From: Chrysoperla carnea
Taxonomy: Eukaryota; Arthropoda; Insecta; Neuroptera; Chrysopidae
Direction of reading: 5' to 3'
DNA length: 64,000 nucleotides
NCBI RefSeq assembly: GCF_905475395.1
Contig: NC_058342.1
Location: forward strand, 30,090,140 to 30,154,139
Positions 11,546 through 20,844 of this stretch are shown piece after piece. Made by a program: the position numbers and the translations under genes. Below the pieces are notes generated by a model, which was not told the DNA's origin, ran no database searches, and saw nothing but the letters and a program-made list of their open reading frames with translations. Each line of letters opens with the position of its first letter. Within the stretch, counting starts at the first letter, position 1.

Positions 11546-12594
11546 TGTCTCTCTTGGGATTATGTACACAATTTTATAAACACCCCATATACATCAGGTA
11601 TGAACGAATGATAGATGTATTACTGGATACGTGTATATATATGATCATATAACATAGATATTATACATATATATATATATATATATATATTTTATAATAC
11701 AAAATGAATAATTAAAATATTACGAATAAATGATTATAATCGTTAGAATATGTGTTATGTGTTACGATTTGTGTTATATCGTTCTGTTCTTATAGTTCTT
11801 ATAGGTATGTGACTATGTGAGCATTGTTTGCTGTCAATTCATCAATTATACAAATTATGTATATCAAATGGAATACTTCAAGTAATTTAATAAACTTTAT
11901 ATGCAGACTTTTTATTTTATTTTTTATTTTTTGTAGATAAATATATAATCAAAATCAGTTATAGTGAAGATACCACGAATGTAGGTCTTTTAAAAGTCAT
12001 GGGCCCCAGATATGGCCCTTTATGCCCATTTTTACCATTTGTTTTGAATGATTTGTCCCGAGTTAGAGGTAAATTCTAAAAAAAAGAAATGCATGCTGAA
12101 AAAATTAGTGGTTTTTATACTGTTTCACTTCGTTTTTGGTTTTTCTGAATTTACGGAAAATCCTAAAATTGAATTTTTAGACCAAAAAATGCAGTTATTA
12201 AATCAATCACAAAAATTCTCTTAAATTGAGGTCAATATAACCTAAAAATACCATCCATTGTAAGTTTGGTCAATACCCCAACTTCTGAGCTAACTTAGAA
12301 AAATTCGGACTTCGAAAAAATGGTAAGTTTAGAATTATTTTAGATTGACTAAATTTTAGACGCTAGAATAGACTGCGGCTCAAATTTTGCGGGCAGCTGT
12401 TCTCATCTAGAACCGGAGATATTGATCAACATTCGTTTGAGGCTACCCTGAGGGCTACCTAGAGGTTTGTGTAGATGTGGACACCGTTAGTTTAAATCCA
12501 AATTTGCGACCTCCTACCTTTCAATAAAAAAATTCTACAACGCTTAGAAGATCAAAAAAAGGGCTCGAGTTTCATTAAATTGCGACATATATAT
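11546..12594. other. gene-free stretch with an AT microsatellite
   Basis: An (AT)n run lies at about 11667-11690. About 12000-12590 is somewhat less AT-rich, with words such as GGGCCCCAGATATGGCCC and CATCTAGAACCGGAGATAT, and looks like an old non-coding repeat. I found no second copy in the window. Confidence 0.45.
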
Positions 12595-12745
12595 CTCCAG
12601 TTCTAGATAGTTTACACACCGAGCAAGTAAAGAATGTCTCAGATTCTTATGTCTGTTCCCTTCGGCTTCGTCTCGAGCGACAATGAACATGATATCTGAC
12701 ACATTCTTTATTTTTTCTCCCTAGGTATGTAATATACCTTTATAT
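12595..12745. repeat. foldback-like repeat
   Basis: The arms GAGCAAGTAAAGAATGTCTC (12621-12640) and ACACATTCTTTATTTTTTCTC (near 12700) form an imperfect inverted repeat around a GC-richer centre. Related words (CATTCTTTACTTGCTC, TTTTCTCCCT) recur at 39932-40070. Probably a small mobile repeat of unknown class. Confidence 0.5.
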
Positions 12746-13110
12746 AGAGATTCAGTCACGATCTTTCATAATCGATGTCGTTATAATCAATTCTAACTGT
12801 ATTTATTTATTTCAGCAGTTACTTCAATATCAAGTATTAATTAATATTATTAAATGTATATTTAAGTGATTATTATAATTAGTTCTTTACCAATTTGATT
12901 TTTATGTCTAGTTGAAAACTTGTTCAGACAATCACACCCTTTTTAATTATTATGTAATTGAAGAGAAATGAAACATGTTTTTTTTTTCTGTACGTAAACA
13001 GATCATATTTTATTTAATAGAGAATCGAAAAAGGGAAAATAACAACTAACAGAGTAAACAAGTAAAATACCCTGCATTAACTGAATTGGATATCAATGTT
13101 TGAATTTATT
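12746..13110. other. gene-free stretch
   Basis: AT-rich, nothing recognised. Confidence 0.5.
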
Positions 13111-13400
13111 TTTAACCCTCAAACTAAAAAAGGGGGTGTTATAAGTTTGACCGCTATGTGAGTGTGTTTGGTGGTCTGCGGCATCGTAGCGCCTACACGA
13201 ATTAACTAATTTTGAATTTTTTTGTTTTCTTTGAAAGGTAATTTAATGGATAGTGTTTTTAGCTATGTTACGTATCCGAAAAACTATAAAATGACGATGA
13301 TCTTCTAAATCGGTTTGGAAAAGGCTTTAAGGAAGAAGGTTCTGTAGCCGAAAAATTTGTCGGGGGTTTTTAAAATTTTGTAAATTTCAATTTTGAAAAA
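13111..13400 (+). repeat. family B repeat, diverged copy
   Basis: Starts AACCCTCAAACTAAAAAAGG, then GGTGTTATAAGTTTGACCGC. The GTCT tract has decayed. It continues through CATCGTAGCGCC and ends at GTCGGGGGTTTTTAAAATTT. Shorter internally than the 7929 copy. Confidence 0.75.
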
Positions 13401-13705
13401 ACATGCATTAAAAATTTAATACCATTTACGACCAAATCTTTGGTATACACACTGTATAATGTAAATACAATAGAGATCATATTTGTACGCATAGTTGTAA
13501 CTCGAGAAGTAAATTACTGCTAGGTATACTAAATATTTAAAAAACTTTGATATGATTTAATTAAATGTTATTTGATTAGTGTTTTATTATTAATTAAAAC
13601 AATTAAAATTGTATGATATTAAAGCTGTTACTTGTAACTTCATATCTGTTAATTTTTATATAAAATCAAAAAATATATAAATGTCCTTAATGTTTAAAGG
13701 GTTTT

Positions 13706-14090
13706 TATACCATGCATATATGAAATATACATAGTATATTAAGTTTAGTCCCAAGTTTGTAACGCTTAAAATATTGATGATACGCACAAAATTTTGGTAT
13801 AGGTATTCATAAAATCACCTTATTAGTCCATTTTCCATAACTCAAAAACGAAGAAAAAATAAATCAAGCTGAAATTTTTACAGCGTAATCAGGACGTAAA
13901 AAGTGAAGTCGAGTTCGTAAATTAGCAACATGGGTCAACTGGGTCTTGGATCCGTAGGACCCATCTTGTAAACCGCTAGAGATAGAACAAAAGTTTAAAT
14001 GTAAAAAATATTTCTTATAAAAAAATAACCAACTCTTGTCTGAATCATTTTTTCGTAAACACCACTGTTTACCTGTGAGGTGTTTTGCAT
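13706..14090 (+). repeat. family A repeat, internally deleted copy
   Basis: The family A opening (TTTTTATACCATGCATATAT) runs into the CATTTTCCATAACTCAAAAAC region without the usual GTCT tract. It then has GACGTAAAAAGTGAAGTC, CTTGTAAACCG and CACTGTTTACCTGTGAGG. The last ~130 bp of the family are missing. Confidence 0.8.
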
Positions 14091-14357
14091 ATATTTATCA
14101 ATTAAAAATTGATGTAATTATCTATAAAATCAAGCCAATTATATTTTCCTTGGAACATAAACAACGATATATACAGAACTTTCCTAAATGATTTAAAGTT
14201 ATGTTCTCGGTTTGAAGAGTTTCAAGAAAAACTAGAGCAGTAAAACTGTGTATATAAACTGTTTTCTTTGTTTAAGTTGATATACAATGGAACCTGTTAA
14301 TGCTGTTGGCATTGTTTTCGCCACGTCCATACTAATCTAAAACGATATTTCCGTCTA

Positions 14358-14870
14358 AATAGGGGAAATTCATGTATTTTTTTTCATATTTTTAATTCAT
14401 TGTGTACATGAAGTTGCTGTAATTAAGTGTAAAAAAATATTAAAAATAGTAAATAATTTTGAGATGTTTAAACGCAGTTCTTTTGGCGCTCTCTACTAAT
14501 GACGTATTCATATTTGATGAGCTGTCAATTGGTGACAATTCAATATATAATTCACATTTAAAAAAAATTAATTTACAACATAGAATTTACACACGTTATT
14601 ATTAAGTTTTCTAATAAAAAGCCGTAGAATAATATAACTCAATGTAATACCATACAAAATATAAGTAATTAATACCATACAGTTTGTCAACAAATCAGAC
14701 AAGCCACATACTATGACGTCACGTCCGATTTAAAATTTGAATTTGTCTCACTGAATTTGTACTCTTATTAAATAATTTTTAGTAATTAAACAGTTATTAA
14801 TTACTAAAATAATGGCTTAGTTGAAATATAATATTTGAATCAAATTTAAATATCACGAATATTCCCTATT
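14358..14870 (+). mobile_element. family C MITE, complete
   Basis: About 513 bp bounded by AATAGGGGAAATTC and GAATATTCCCTATT. If TA is the target duplication, the element proper starts GGG and ends CCC, as in Tc1/mariner-type MITEs; this is inference. It has no coding capacity. The interior includes a CAATTGGTGACA word and TCTAATAAAAAGC. Upstream, 14285-14345 (CAATGGAACCTGTTAATG) looks like a pogo-type end. Confidence 0.8.
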
Positions 14871-15465
14871 GGTGAAAAAAAAAATTTCTCGATTTGTTTT
14901 TTTTTTTTTTTTCGTAGGGCTCTTTGAAAATTTATTCATTGAAGAAATTTAGAACAGTTTAACTGTAATAACCATTCAGGTAACCAATATTTCAAAACAA
15001 CAATAAAATGTGACATCATAATACTCTGTACTCCATATAAATATTGTTTTCGTTGTGTAGACCGCCAGTGAAATAGTTTAGAATAAGAGATTAGAAAAAG
15101 AGACACTTGGTGACATATGACAAGCAGCTTACAGCATACATACAACTTACAGGACATTGTAAACTATTTTTTTGTTGCTTTATTTATATACTTTCTGCTA
15201 CAAATTTATTGTTTTCACCTCGAAAAAGTAAAATTCGAAAATTTTTCACCTTGAAAATTTTTTAGTATGTTATAGTTGGCAAAACATATTATTATATTTT
15301 AAAAATATTGGGGCATCTTATCGATTAATTAAGAGAGTAATTAATTAAATAAAAATTTACTACGTATCATAACCTGTTATGAGAATGTTTATGTTATTTA
15401 GTGTATTTTTAATTAATTAAACTTCTTAATTGATCAGTAAGGTACCCAAATTTTTGTTTTATACA
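14871..15465. other. gene-free stretch
   Basis: A T run at about 14897-14912. A 73-codon frame on the minus strand (14936-15157) resembles nothing known. Nothing else seen. Confidence 0.5.
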
Positions 15466-16453
15466 GTTTTTCGCATTTAAGATGAAGACACCCTCACACT
15501 TTCGTCATTTAGAGGAATATCAATTTGAAAAGTTTCACTGTCATACAAAAATTTCAAAACTCGAGTCCATTTCACGAGAGTTTTGAAAGAGAAGTTCATT
15601 TAGGAGAGTAGGTAGTTTTCGAGGTATTCGCCTTATATTTGAGGCCATATTTTCAAAAATATTTATCCGATCGTCAAATGAACCTGATTTTCGCATTTTT
15701 GGGTCATATTTACCCTATGCACCAAGTTTTATCCAATTCTGAGAGTAAAAAATTTTTCCGGTTTTTTCGATTTTTTTGAAGGGGTACGTACCCCATAAGA
15801 AAATTGCAAAAAATTGAGAAAAAAATATTATTTCCGATTTTGACAAAACTCAGTTTATAAGCTAATTTTGACCCAAAAAATTCAAAAATCGCGTTAAATT
15901 CGCAATTGAGACGGTAGTTTTGGAGATATTGCAAATTCACCCAATATTTCTGGCCATATTTCCAAAATTACTTATCCGATTGTTAAATGAACTCGATTTT
16001 TGGATTTATTGGGTCATATTTACCTTATAAACCAAGTTTTATCCAATTCTGAGAGTAAAAAATTTTTTCGGTTTTTTCGATTTTTTTGAAGGGGTACCCC
16101 TTAAGAAAATTGCAAAAAATTGAGAAAAAAATATTATTTCCGATTTTGACAAAACCCAGTTTTTAAGCTAATTTTGACCCAAAAAATTCAAAAATCACGT
16201 TAAATTCGCAATTGGGACGGTAGTTTTGGAGATATTGCAAATTCGCCCAATATTTCTGGCCATATTTCCAAAATTACTTATCCGATTGTTAAATGAACTC
16301 GATTTTTGGATTTATTGGGTCATATTTACCTTATAAACCAAGTTTTATCCAATTCTGAGAGTAAAAAATTTTCTCAGTTTTTTCGATTTTTCCAAGGGGT
16401 GCGACCCCTTAAGTGGCGAAAGTGTGAATGTGTCTTCATCTTAAATGCGAAAC
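15466..16453. mobile_element. inverted-repeat element with internal tandem units
   Basis: The ends are long inverted repeats: CGCATTTAAGATGAAGACAC continuing to CACTTTCG on the left (from 15466), and its complement CGAAAGTGTGAATGTGTC continuing through CTTCATCTTAAATGCG on the right (16417-16453). That is about 37 bp with few mismatches. Between them, a unit of about 308 bp is repeated roughly 2.5 times; the word CCAAGTTTTATCCAATTC recurs near 15722, 16032 and 16338. Non-coding. No clear target duplication, so the superfamily is undecided. Confidence 0.75.
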
Positions 16454-16457
16454 ACTA

Positions 16458-16640
16458 TCTGTATATATAAAAATAAATTGCTGTGCGTTAGTCTCGCTAA
16501 AACTCAAAAACGGCTGGACCGATTTTCAAAATTTTTTTTTGTTTTGTTCGCTATAGTTCAGGGATGGTTTAGAAAAAAAAATTGATTACCTTTTGTTTCG
16601 GACAGTTTCTTAAAAAACTAATGTAATAAAAGGAATAACA
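16458..16640 (+). mobile_element. Helitron-like 5' end (tentative)
   Basis: From TCTGTATATATAAAAATAAA, through TGCTGTGCGTTAGTCTCGC, to ACTCAAAAACGGCTGGACCG. This layout is what I recall as the start of non-autonomous Helitrons in many arthropods, and an A precedes the TC. The rest of the element is not recognisable here. It abuts the inverted-repeat element that ends at 16453. Confidence 0.45.
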
Positions 16641-16794
16641 AATATCTTGGGTCTTTGTCCAACTTATTACTGTGTGTCCGAAACAGTAATGAATCGTAAT
16701 TGAAATGGAAAGGACCATTTCGGAATAATTAGATTCAATGCGGAATAATTTCAGAGACTGAACGGAATGAAAATGTTGGCTCTACAGTCAGATT

Positions 16795-16984
16795 CATAAA
16801 ATATCTCGAAAATTACTCATTTAATGGTCAAATAAACACGATTTTTGTAATTTTCGGGTCAAAATTACCTTATAAACTTAGTTTTATCGAAATCGGAAAC
16901 AAAAACTTTTTTTACACTTTTTGCAATTTGTAAAAATCGAAAAAATCATAAAAAATTCAAAAAAACACAATTTTTGTAATTTTT
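16795..16984 (+). repeat. diverged copy of the 15.6-16.4 kb tandem unit
   Basis: The words AAAATTACTCATTTAATGG, GGGTCAAAATTACCTTATAA and TTAGTTTTATCGAAATC follow the same order as the ~308-bp unit inside 15466-16453, but are strongly diverged. It leads directly into the telomere-like tract. Confidence 0.55.
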
Positions 16985-17255
16985 GGTTAGGTTGGGTTAG
17001 GTTGGGTTGGGTTAGGTTGGGTTAGGTTGGGTTAGGCTGGGTTAGGTTGGGTTAGGTTGGGTTGGGTTGGGTTGGGTTGGGTTGGGTTGGGTTGGGTTGG
17101 GTTGGGTTGAGTATGGGTGTGGGTGTGGGTGTGGGTATGGGTATGGGTGTGGGTGTGGGTGTGGGTGTGGGTGTGGGTGTGGGTGTGGGTGTGGGTGTGG
17201 GTGTGGGTGTGGGTGTGGGTGTGGGTGTGGGTGTGGGTGTGGGTGTGGGTGTAGG
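16985..17255 (+). repeat. telomere-like GGTTA/GGTTGGG tract grading into (GGGTGT)n
   Basis: The first third mixes GGTTA and GGTTGGG units, then GGGTT repeats. From about 17113 the tract becomes an almost pure GGGTGT hexamer array of some 22 units. Frames reading MGVGVGV or PTPTPT across it are simple-sequence shadows. The GGTTA unit equals the insect telomere repeat TTAGG. The closely spaced G triplets could form G-quadruplexes on the plus strand. Confidence 0.9.
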
Positions 17256-17527
17256 TTTTTTTTTTATTACTGGCGAGTCACCCTCCTTAATGACTGTCAA
17301 ATTTCTCGGCTAATATTACTAAATAAATTTTTCTGTACTGAATCAAAAAGTTATTTACCTGGCTTCTAACGGGCATATCTAACACGACATTTTTTTTATT
17401 TATTTTATTTTTTTAAAACTTACGTATATGATTGTGAATAATACTAAACAGAATTGGTTACGAAAATTTTTCAACGTAAAACATTTTTGTAATACATATT
17501 TAGAGAAAAATTTTCTTTTTTCTGACA
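17256..17527. other. gene-free stretch
   Basis: AT-rich sequence between the G-rich tract and the tRNA leader. Nothing recognised. Confidence 0.5.
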
Positions 17528-17795
17528 GCTTACTTTAAACAATATTTGATTTGAAATTGTTGAAAATTTCTACGAAATATAATTTTTTTTTGTTTCTTAG
17601 AATACTTAAATAACCTTTAAACAGGGATGCAAATAAAGACAAGGCTTTGTACTTTTTTTCGTTTCCAAAAATTTGAGTACATCAACGGCTAGAGAGAGTC
17701 AATTTAAATATTTTTATATTATTGCAATTAAATTTTTTACTACTTACACGATTTTGTCGTAAAAACAGTTTTTAGAAGCAATTTTTTTCATATTT
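17528..17795 (+). repeat. tRNA-array leader, copy 1
   Basis: About 270 bp ending 35 bp before the first tRNA of array 2. An inverted copy lies at 19120-19410, and its last ~75 bp lies inverted at 20845-20930. Shared words are AACAATATTTGATTT, AGAATACTTAAATAACC, TTGCAATTAAATTTTTTACT and ATTTTGTCGTAAAAACAGTT. In all three places it sits 5' of a serine tRNA. Confidence 0.9.
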
Positions 17796-17830
17796 GACTT
17801 AACGATTATCATGTTAGTCATATACATCGA

Positions 17831-17912
17831 GCTGCGGTGTCCGAGTGGTTAAGGAGATGGACTTGAAATCCATTGGGTTCTACCCGCACAGGTTCGAATC
17901 CTGTCCGCAGCG
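17831..17912 (+). tRNA. tRNA-Ser(TGA), array 2 unit 1
   Basis: Intact 82-nt class II serine tRNA decoding UCA, anticodon TGA at 17864-17866. The acceptor stem GCTGCGG/CCGCAGC, long variable arm and both internal promoter boxes match the consensus. The trailer ATTCTTTTATTTT supplies the Pol III stop. It is the first gene after the shared leader. Confidence 0.97.
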
Positions 17913-17992
17913 ATTCTTTTATTTTAAATTTTAATTATTTAAATGCATATAGGATTAGATTCATTGACTGCTGCATTCATTTTAGACATCGA

Positions 17993-18074
17993 GCTGCGGT
18001 GTCCGAGTGGTTAAGGAGATGGACTTGAAATCCATTGGGTTCTACCCGCACAGGTTCGAATCCTGTCCGCAGCG
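17993..18074 (+). tRNA. tRNA-Ser(TGA), array 2 unit 2
   Basis: Intact 82-nt serine tRNA, anticodon TGA at 18026-18028. It starts exactly 162 bp after unit 1 and is followed by ATACTTTTATTTT. No mismatch in any stem. Confidence 0.97.
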
Positions 18075-18154
18075 ATACTTTTATTTTAAATTTTTCTTAT
18101 TTAAATGCAAATATAATTCGATTCACTTATTGCTGCATTCATGTTACATATCGA

Positions 18155-18236
18155 GCTGCGGTGTCCGAGTGGTTAAGGAGATGGACTTGAAATCCATTGG
18201 GTTCTACCCGCACAGGTTCGAATCCTGTCCGCAGCG
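18155..18236 (+). tRNA. tRNA-Ser(TGA), array 2 unit 3
   Basis: Intact 82-nt serine tRNA, anticodon TGA at 18188-18190. It starts 162 bp after unit 2 and is followed by ATTGTTTTATTTT. No stem mismatches. Confidence 0.97.
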
Positions 18237-18316
18237 ATTGTTTTATTTTAATTTTAATTATTTTCAATGCAAATAGAATTAGATTCTTTGACTGCTGCAT
18301 TCATTGTAGACATCGA

Positions 18317-18398
18317 GCTTCGGTGTCCGAGTGGTTAAGGAGATGGACTTGAAATCCATTGGGTTCTACCCGCACAGGTTCGAATCCTGTCCGCAGCG
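18317..18398 (+). tRNA. tRNA-Ser(TGA), array 2 unit 4, acceptor mismatch
   Basis: 82-nt serine tRNA, anticodon TGA at 18350-18352, 162 bp after unit 3. The fourth acceptor base is T (GCTTCGG) opposite C, breaking one pair in the middle of the acceptor stem. The rest is consensus. It may be weakly functional or an early pseudogene. Confidence 0.92.
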
Positions 18399-18465
18399 AT
18401 TCTTTTATTTTTAATTTTTATTACAATTAGATTCATTGACTTTCTGTATTTAGTGTAAACATCGA

Positions 18466-18547
18466 GCTGCGGTGTCCGAGTGGTTAAGGAGATGGACTCG
18501 AAATCCATTGGGTTCTACCCGCACAGGTTCGAATCCTGTCCGCAGCG
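18466..18547 (+). tRNA. tRNA-Ser(CGA), array 2 unit 5
   Basis: Intact 82-nt serine tRNA decoding UCG, anticodon CGA at 18499-18501. The spacing to unit 4 is 149 bp, the only step in the three arrays that is not 162, because the spacer has lost 13 bp. The first run of four or more Ts after it is TTTTT at about 18558-18562. Confidence 0.96.
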
Positions 18548-19044
18548 TTTATTTAAATTTTTATATGTCTAGACAGTCTATTTAAGTTGGTTGGGTTGCA
18601 CCAGTTGCAAATAAATTGTATTTTTATCTAAGCGAATCAACAAATCTAGTTTATCACAATTTTTCTTGTTCACAGAGAACACAATTTTAAGAAAAAAGGA
18701 AAATTCAAACAAATTTCCCGACAAATTTAAAAGATGATGGAAGAAGAATATTATAACGTTAATGACATTTTCGTAAAATTTATCGTCAGATAAATTGTGT
18801 TCATCTTTAGAAAAATTATTTGAAAGTGAGTGTCTGCACACGGATTTTCTTCAATAGATTATTGCATTAATCCGGTATGGAAGCATGAAACACCCATCTC
18901 CGTACAAGAAGTACCTCTACGATACCGTATAGTGTTAAAGATTGTATCAACAAAAATATATTAGGTACACTCTTGTTCAACAAAATTGAAACTAACATGA
19001 TATATTAATTCTTTTCAGTATGTACACAAAATTTCATGTTTTAA
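18548..19044. other. gene-free stretch between tRNA copies
   Basis: An 87-codon frame on the minus strand (18578-18841) resembles no family I know and has a low-complexity, AT-driven composition. No other structure seen. Confidence 0.5.
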
Positions 19045-19090
19045 CCAATGGATTTCAAGTCCATCTCCTTAACCACTCGGACACCGCACC
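19045..19090 (-). pseudogene. tRNA-Ser(TGA) 5' half
   Basis: The first 46 nt of the same serine tRNA on the minus strand: acceptor 5' strand GGTGCGG (second base changed), D arm, and complete anticodon arm with TGA. It breaks off after CCATTGG. The variable arm, T arm and 3' acceptor strand are absent, so the B box is lost. It sits directly 3' of leader copy 2, as the first gene of an array would. Confidence 0.92.
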
Positions 19091-19119
19091 TCGATATAAA
19101 TGATATATATGGTGATGGT

Positions 19120-19410
19120 GGAATTTGTTCTGAAAAAAATTGCTTCTACAAACTGTTTTTACGACAAAATCGTGAAGTAGTAAAAAATTTAATTGCAATA
19201 ATAAAAAAATATTTAAATTAGCTCTCTCGTGCCATTGACGTCAGAAAATGTTTTTACCGAAAAACTGCACGAAAAAAAGTAAACAGACGCCTGCTCTTTA
19301 TTTGCATTCCTACTTTAAGGTTATTTAAGTATTCTAAGAAAGAAAAAATTATATTTCGAAGAAATTTTCAACAATTTAAAATCAAATATTGTTTAAAGTA
19401 AGCTGCAACT
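19120..19410 (-). repeat. tRNA-array leader, copy 2 (inverted)
   Basis: Reverse complement of 17528-17795 with the same block order. It carries a diverged insert of about 20-30 bp in the middle (around CGTGCAGTTTTTCGG on the minus strand). It precedes the half tRNA at 19045-19090, so this is a third array start whose genes have been lost. Confidence 0.9.
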
Positions 19411-19431
19411 TACTGTCTAATTTGAATATAG

Positions 19432-19570
19432 TTACTAGTAGTGCTTTTATAAACTATTTTAACGGCATAGCACTCACTAGTATTTTTAGAATTAAAAAAA
19501 TTAATTCATATAAAATTATGTAGAGGTTATGATTTACAAAGTTAAAGAAAATTCAGCGCGCGTTAGACAT
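19432..19570 (-). repeat. fragment of the 5307-5769 element
   Basis: On the minus strand, TTTAACTTTGTAAATCATAA and CTACATAATTTTATA match the middle of the TTAA-bounded element at 5411-5450. The ends are not preserved. Confidence 0.5.
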
Positions 19571-20096
19571 AAAAGAGGTGAAAAAAACCAAAAATTTTGA
19601 ATTGAAAATTCTTTGAAACGTGCAAATAATTTTGATCACGAATATACAACGTCTTACTAAAAACTTACAACCAACAAGCAACCACTAATGGGATCAATTT
19701 ATCATAATATTCGAAGAATGGGGGGAAAATATGTGTACTACTAGATATTTAGCAGATACGAGAGAGATTATTAGCGGAATCTGTTTAAAATATTATACTT
19801 ATATAACATATAACCACGTTATATAAACCACCACCAACGTCTATTAACTAAGAGTATTCAAAATTATGATTTTAATGGATTCGAAAATTTTAATTGTATA
19901 TGCAATCAAATTAAGTTTTAGTGTATATTAATTGAAAAAAATATATTTATATCCAGCAGACAAACTTTATATGTTTTCAAAGTGATTAACAACTTCCGTT
20001 TTATTAATTCAATGATATTATTTTTGTTATAAAAATTTATTTTTTATTTAGGGTTCAGTTATTCTCTCTCTTAATTAAAATTTAAAATAAAAGAAT
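19571..20096. other. gene-free stretch
   Basis: AT-rich, no gene or further repeat copy recognised. Confidence 0.5.
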
Positions 20097-20178
20097 CGCT
20101 GCGGACAGGATTCGAACCTGTGCGGGTAAAACCCAATGGATTTCAAGTCCATCTCCTTAACCACTCGGACACCGCAGC
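20097..20178 (-). tRNA. tRNA-Ser(TGA), array 3 unit 5
   Basis: Intact 82-nt serine tRNA on the minus strand, anticodon TGA (complement at 20143-20145). The variable loop is TTT where other copies have TCT, an unpaired position. The Pol III terminator is the T run opposite AAAA at 20089-20092. It is the last gene of the array in transcription order. Confidence 0.96.
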
Positions 20179-20258
20179 TTGATGTCTAAAATGAATGCAG
20201 CAATCAGTGAATCCAATTATATTTGCATTTAAATAATTAAAATTTAAAATAAAAGAAT

Positions 20259-20340
20259 CGCTGCGGACAGGATTCGAATCTGTGCGGGTAGAACCCAATG
20301 GATTTCGAGTCCATCTCCTTAACCACTCGGACACCGCAGC
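20259..20340 (-). tRNA. tRNA-Ser(CGA), array 3 unit 4, T-stem change
   Basis: 82-nt serine tRNA, anticodon CGA (complement at 20305-20307). It is the only CGA gene of array 3 and lies between TGA genes. The 5' T stem reads ACAGA, giving an A-C mismatch next to the T loop and altering the B box (GATTCGAATCC). The same change occurs in the neighbouring unit 3. Confidence 0.93.
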
Positions 20341-20420
20341 TCGATGTCTACCATGAATGCAGCAATCAGTGAATCGAATTATATTTGCATTAAAATAAGC
20401 AAAATTTAAAATAAAAGAAT

Positions 20421-20502
20421 CGCTGCGGACAGGATTCGAATCTGTGCGGGTATAACCCAATGGATTTCAAGTCCATCTCCTTAACCACTCGGACACCGCA
20501 GC
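20421..20502 (-). tRNA. tRNA-Ser(TGA), array 3 unit 3, T-stem change
   Basis: 82-nt serine tRNA, anticodon TGA (complement at 20467-20469). It shares the ACAGA T-stem change with unit 4, and the variable-loop TAT with unit 2. It is therefore a mosaic of its neighbours, as gene conversion or unequal crossing-over would produce. Confidence 0.93.
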
Positions 20503-20582
20503 TCGATGTCTACCATGAATGCAGCAATCAGTGAATCGAATTATATTTGCATTAAAATAAGCAAAATTTAAAATAAAAGAAT

Positions 20583-20664
20583 CGCTGCGGACAGGATTCG
20601 AACCTGTGCGGGTATAACCCAATGGATTTCAAGTCCATCTCCTTAACCACTCGGACACCGCAGC
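20583..20664 (-). tRNA. tRNA-Ser(TGA), array 3 unit 2
   Basis: Intact 82-nt serine tRNA, anticodon TGA (complement at 20629-20631). The variable loop is TAT, the T arm is consensus, and a T run follows on the minus strand. Confidence 0.96.
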
Positions 20665-20744
20665 TCGATGTCTACCATGAATGCAGCAATCAGTGAATCG
20701 AATTATATTTGCATTAAAATAATAAAAATTTAAAATAAAATAAC

Positions 20745-20826
20745 CGCTGCGGACAGGATTCGAACCTGTGCGGGTAGAACCCAATGGATTTCAAGTCCAT
20801 CTCCTTAACCACTCGGACACCGCAGC
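20745..20826 (-). tRNA. tRNA-Ser(TGA), array 3 unit 1
   Basis: Intact 82-nt serine tRNA with the full consensus, anticodon TGA (complement at 20791-20793). It is the first gene of array 3, directly after leader copy 3, and corresponds to the gene at 17831 in array 2. Its trailer begins GTTATTTTATTTT. Confidence 0.97.
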
Positions 20827-20844
20827 TTGATATATATGGTAGAT

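Larger units (their letters stand above)
17831..18547 (+). repeat. tRNA-Ser tandem array 2
   Basis: Five units start at 17831, 17993, 18155, 18317 and 18466 (steps 162, 162, 162, 149). The spacers are of the same kind as in array 1. The array faces array 3, with about 1.5 kb between their 3' ends. Confidence 0.95.
20097..20826 (-). repeat. tRNA-Ser tandem array 3, 162-bp period
   Basis: Five minus-strand genes have 5' ends at 20826, 20664, 20502, 20340 and 20178; each step is exactly 162 bp. Spacers of units 2 to 4 share AATATAATTCGATTCACTGA and are almost identical, indicating recent homogenisation. Confidence 0.95.

Noticed and set aside
17052-17369. Frames with GVGVGV, GCGCGC or PTPTPT runs.
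   Set aside because: Simple-sequence shadows of the GGGTGT tract.
10246-20460. Frames of 60-105 codons over the tRNA arrays (for example 10246-10437 +, 18007-18276 +, 20143-20460 -).
   Set aside because: They read through tRNA genes and spacers; the recurring SEWLRRWT and NPVRS peptides are translations of the tRNA itself.
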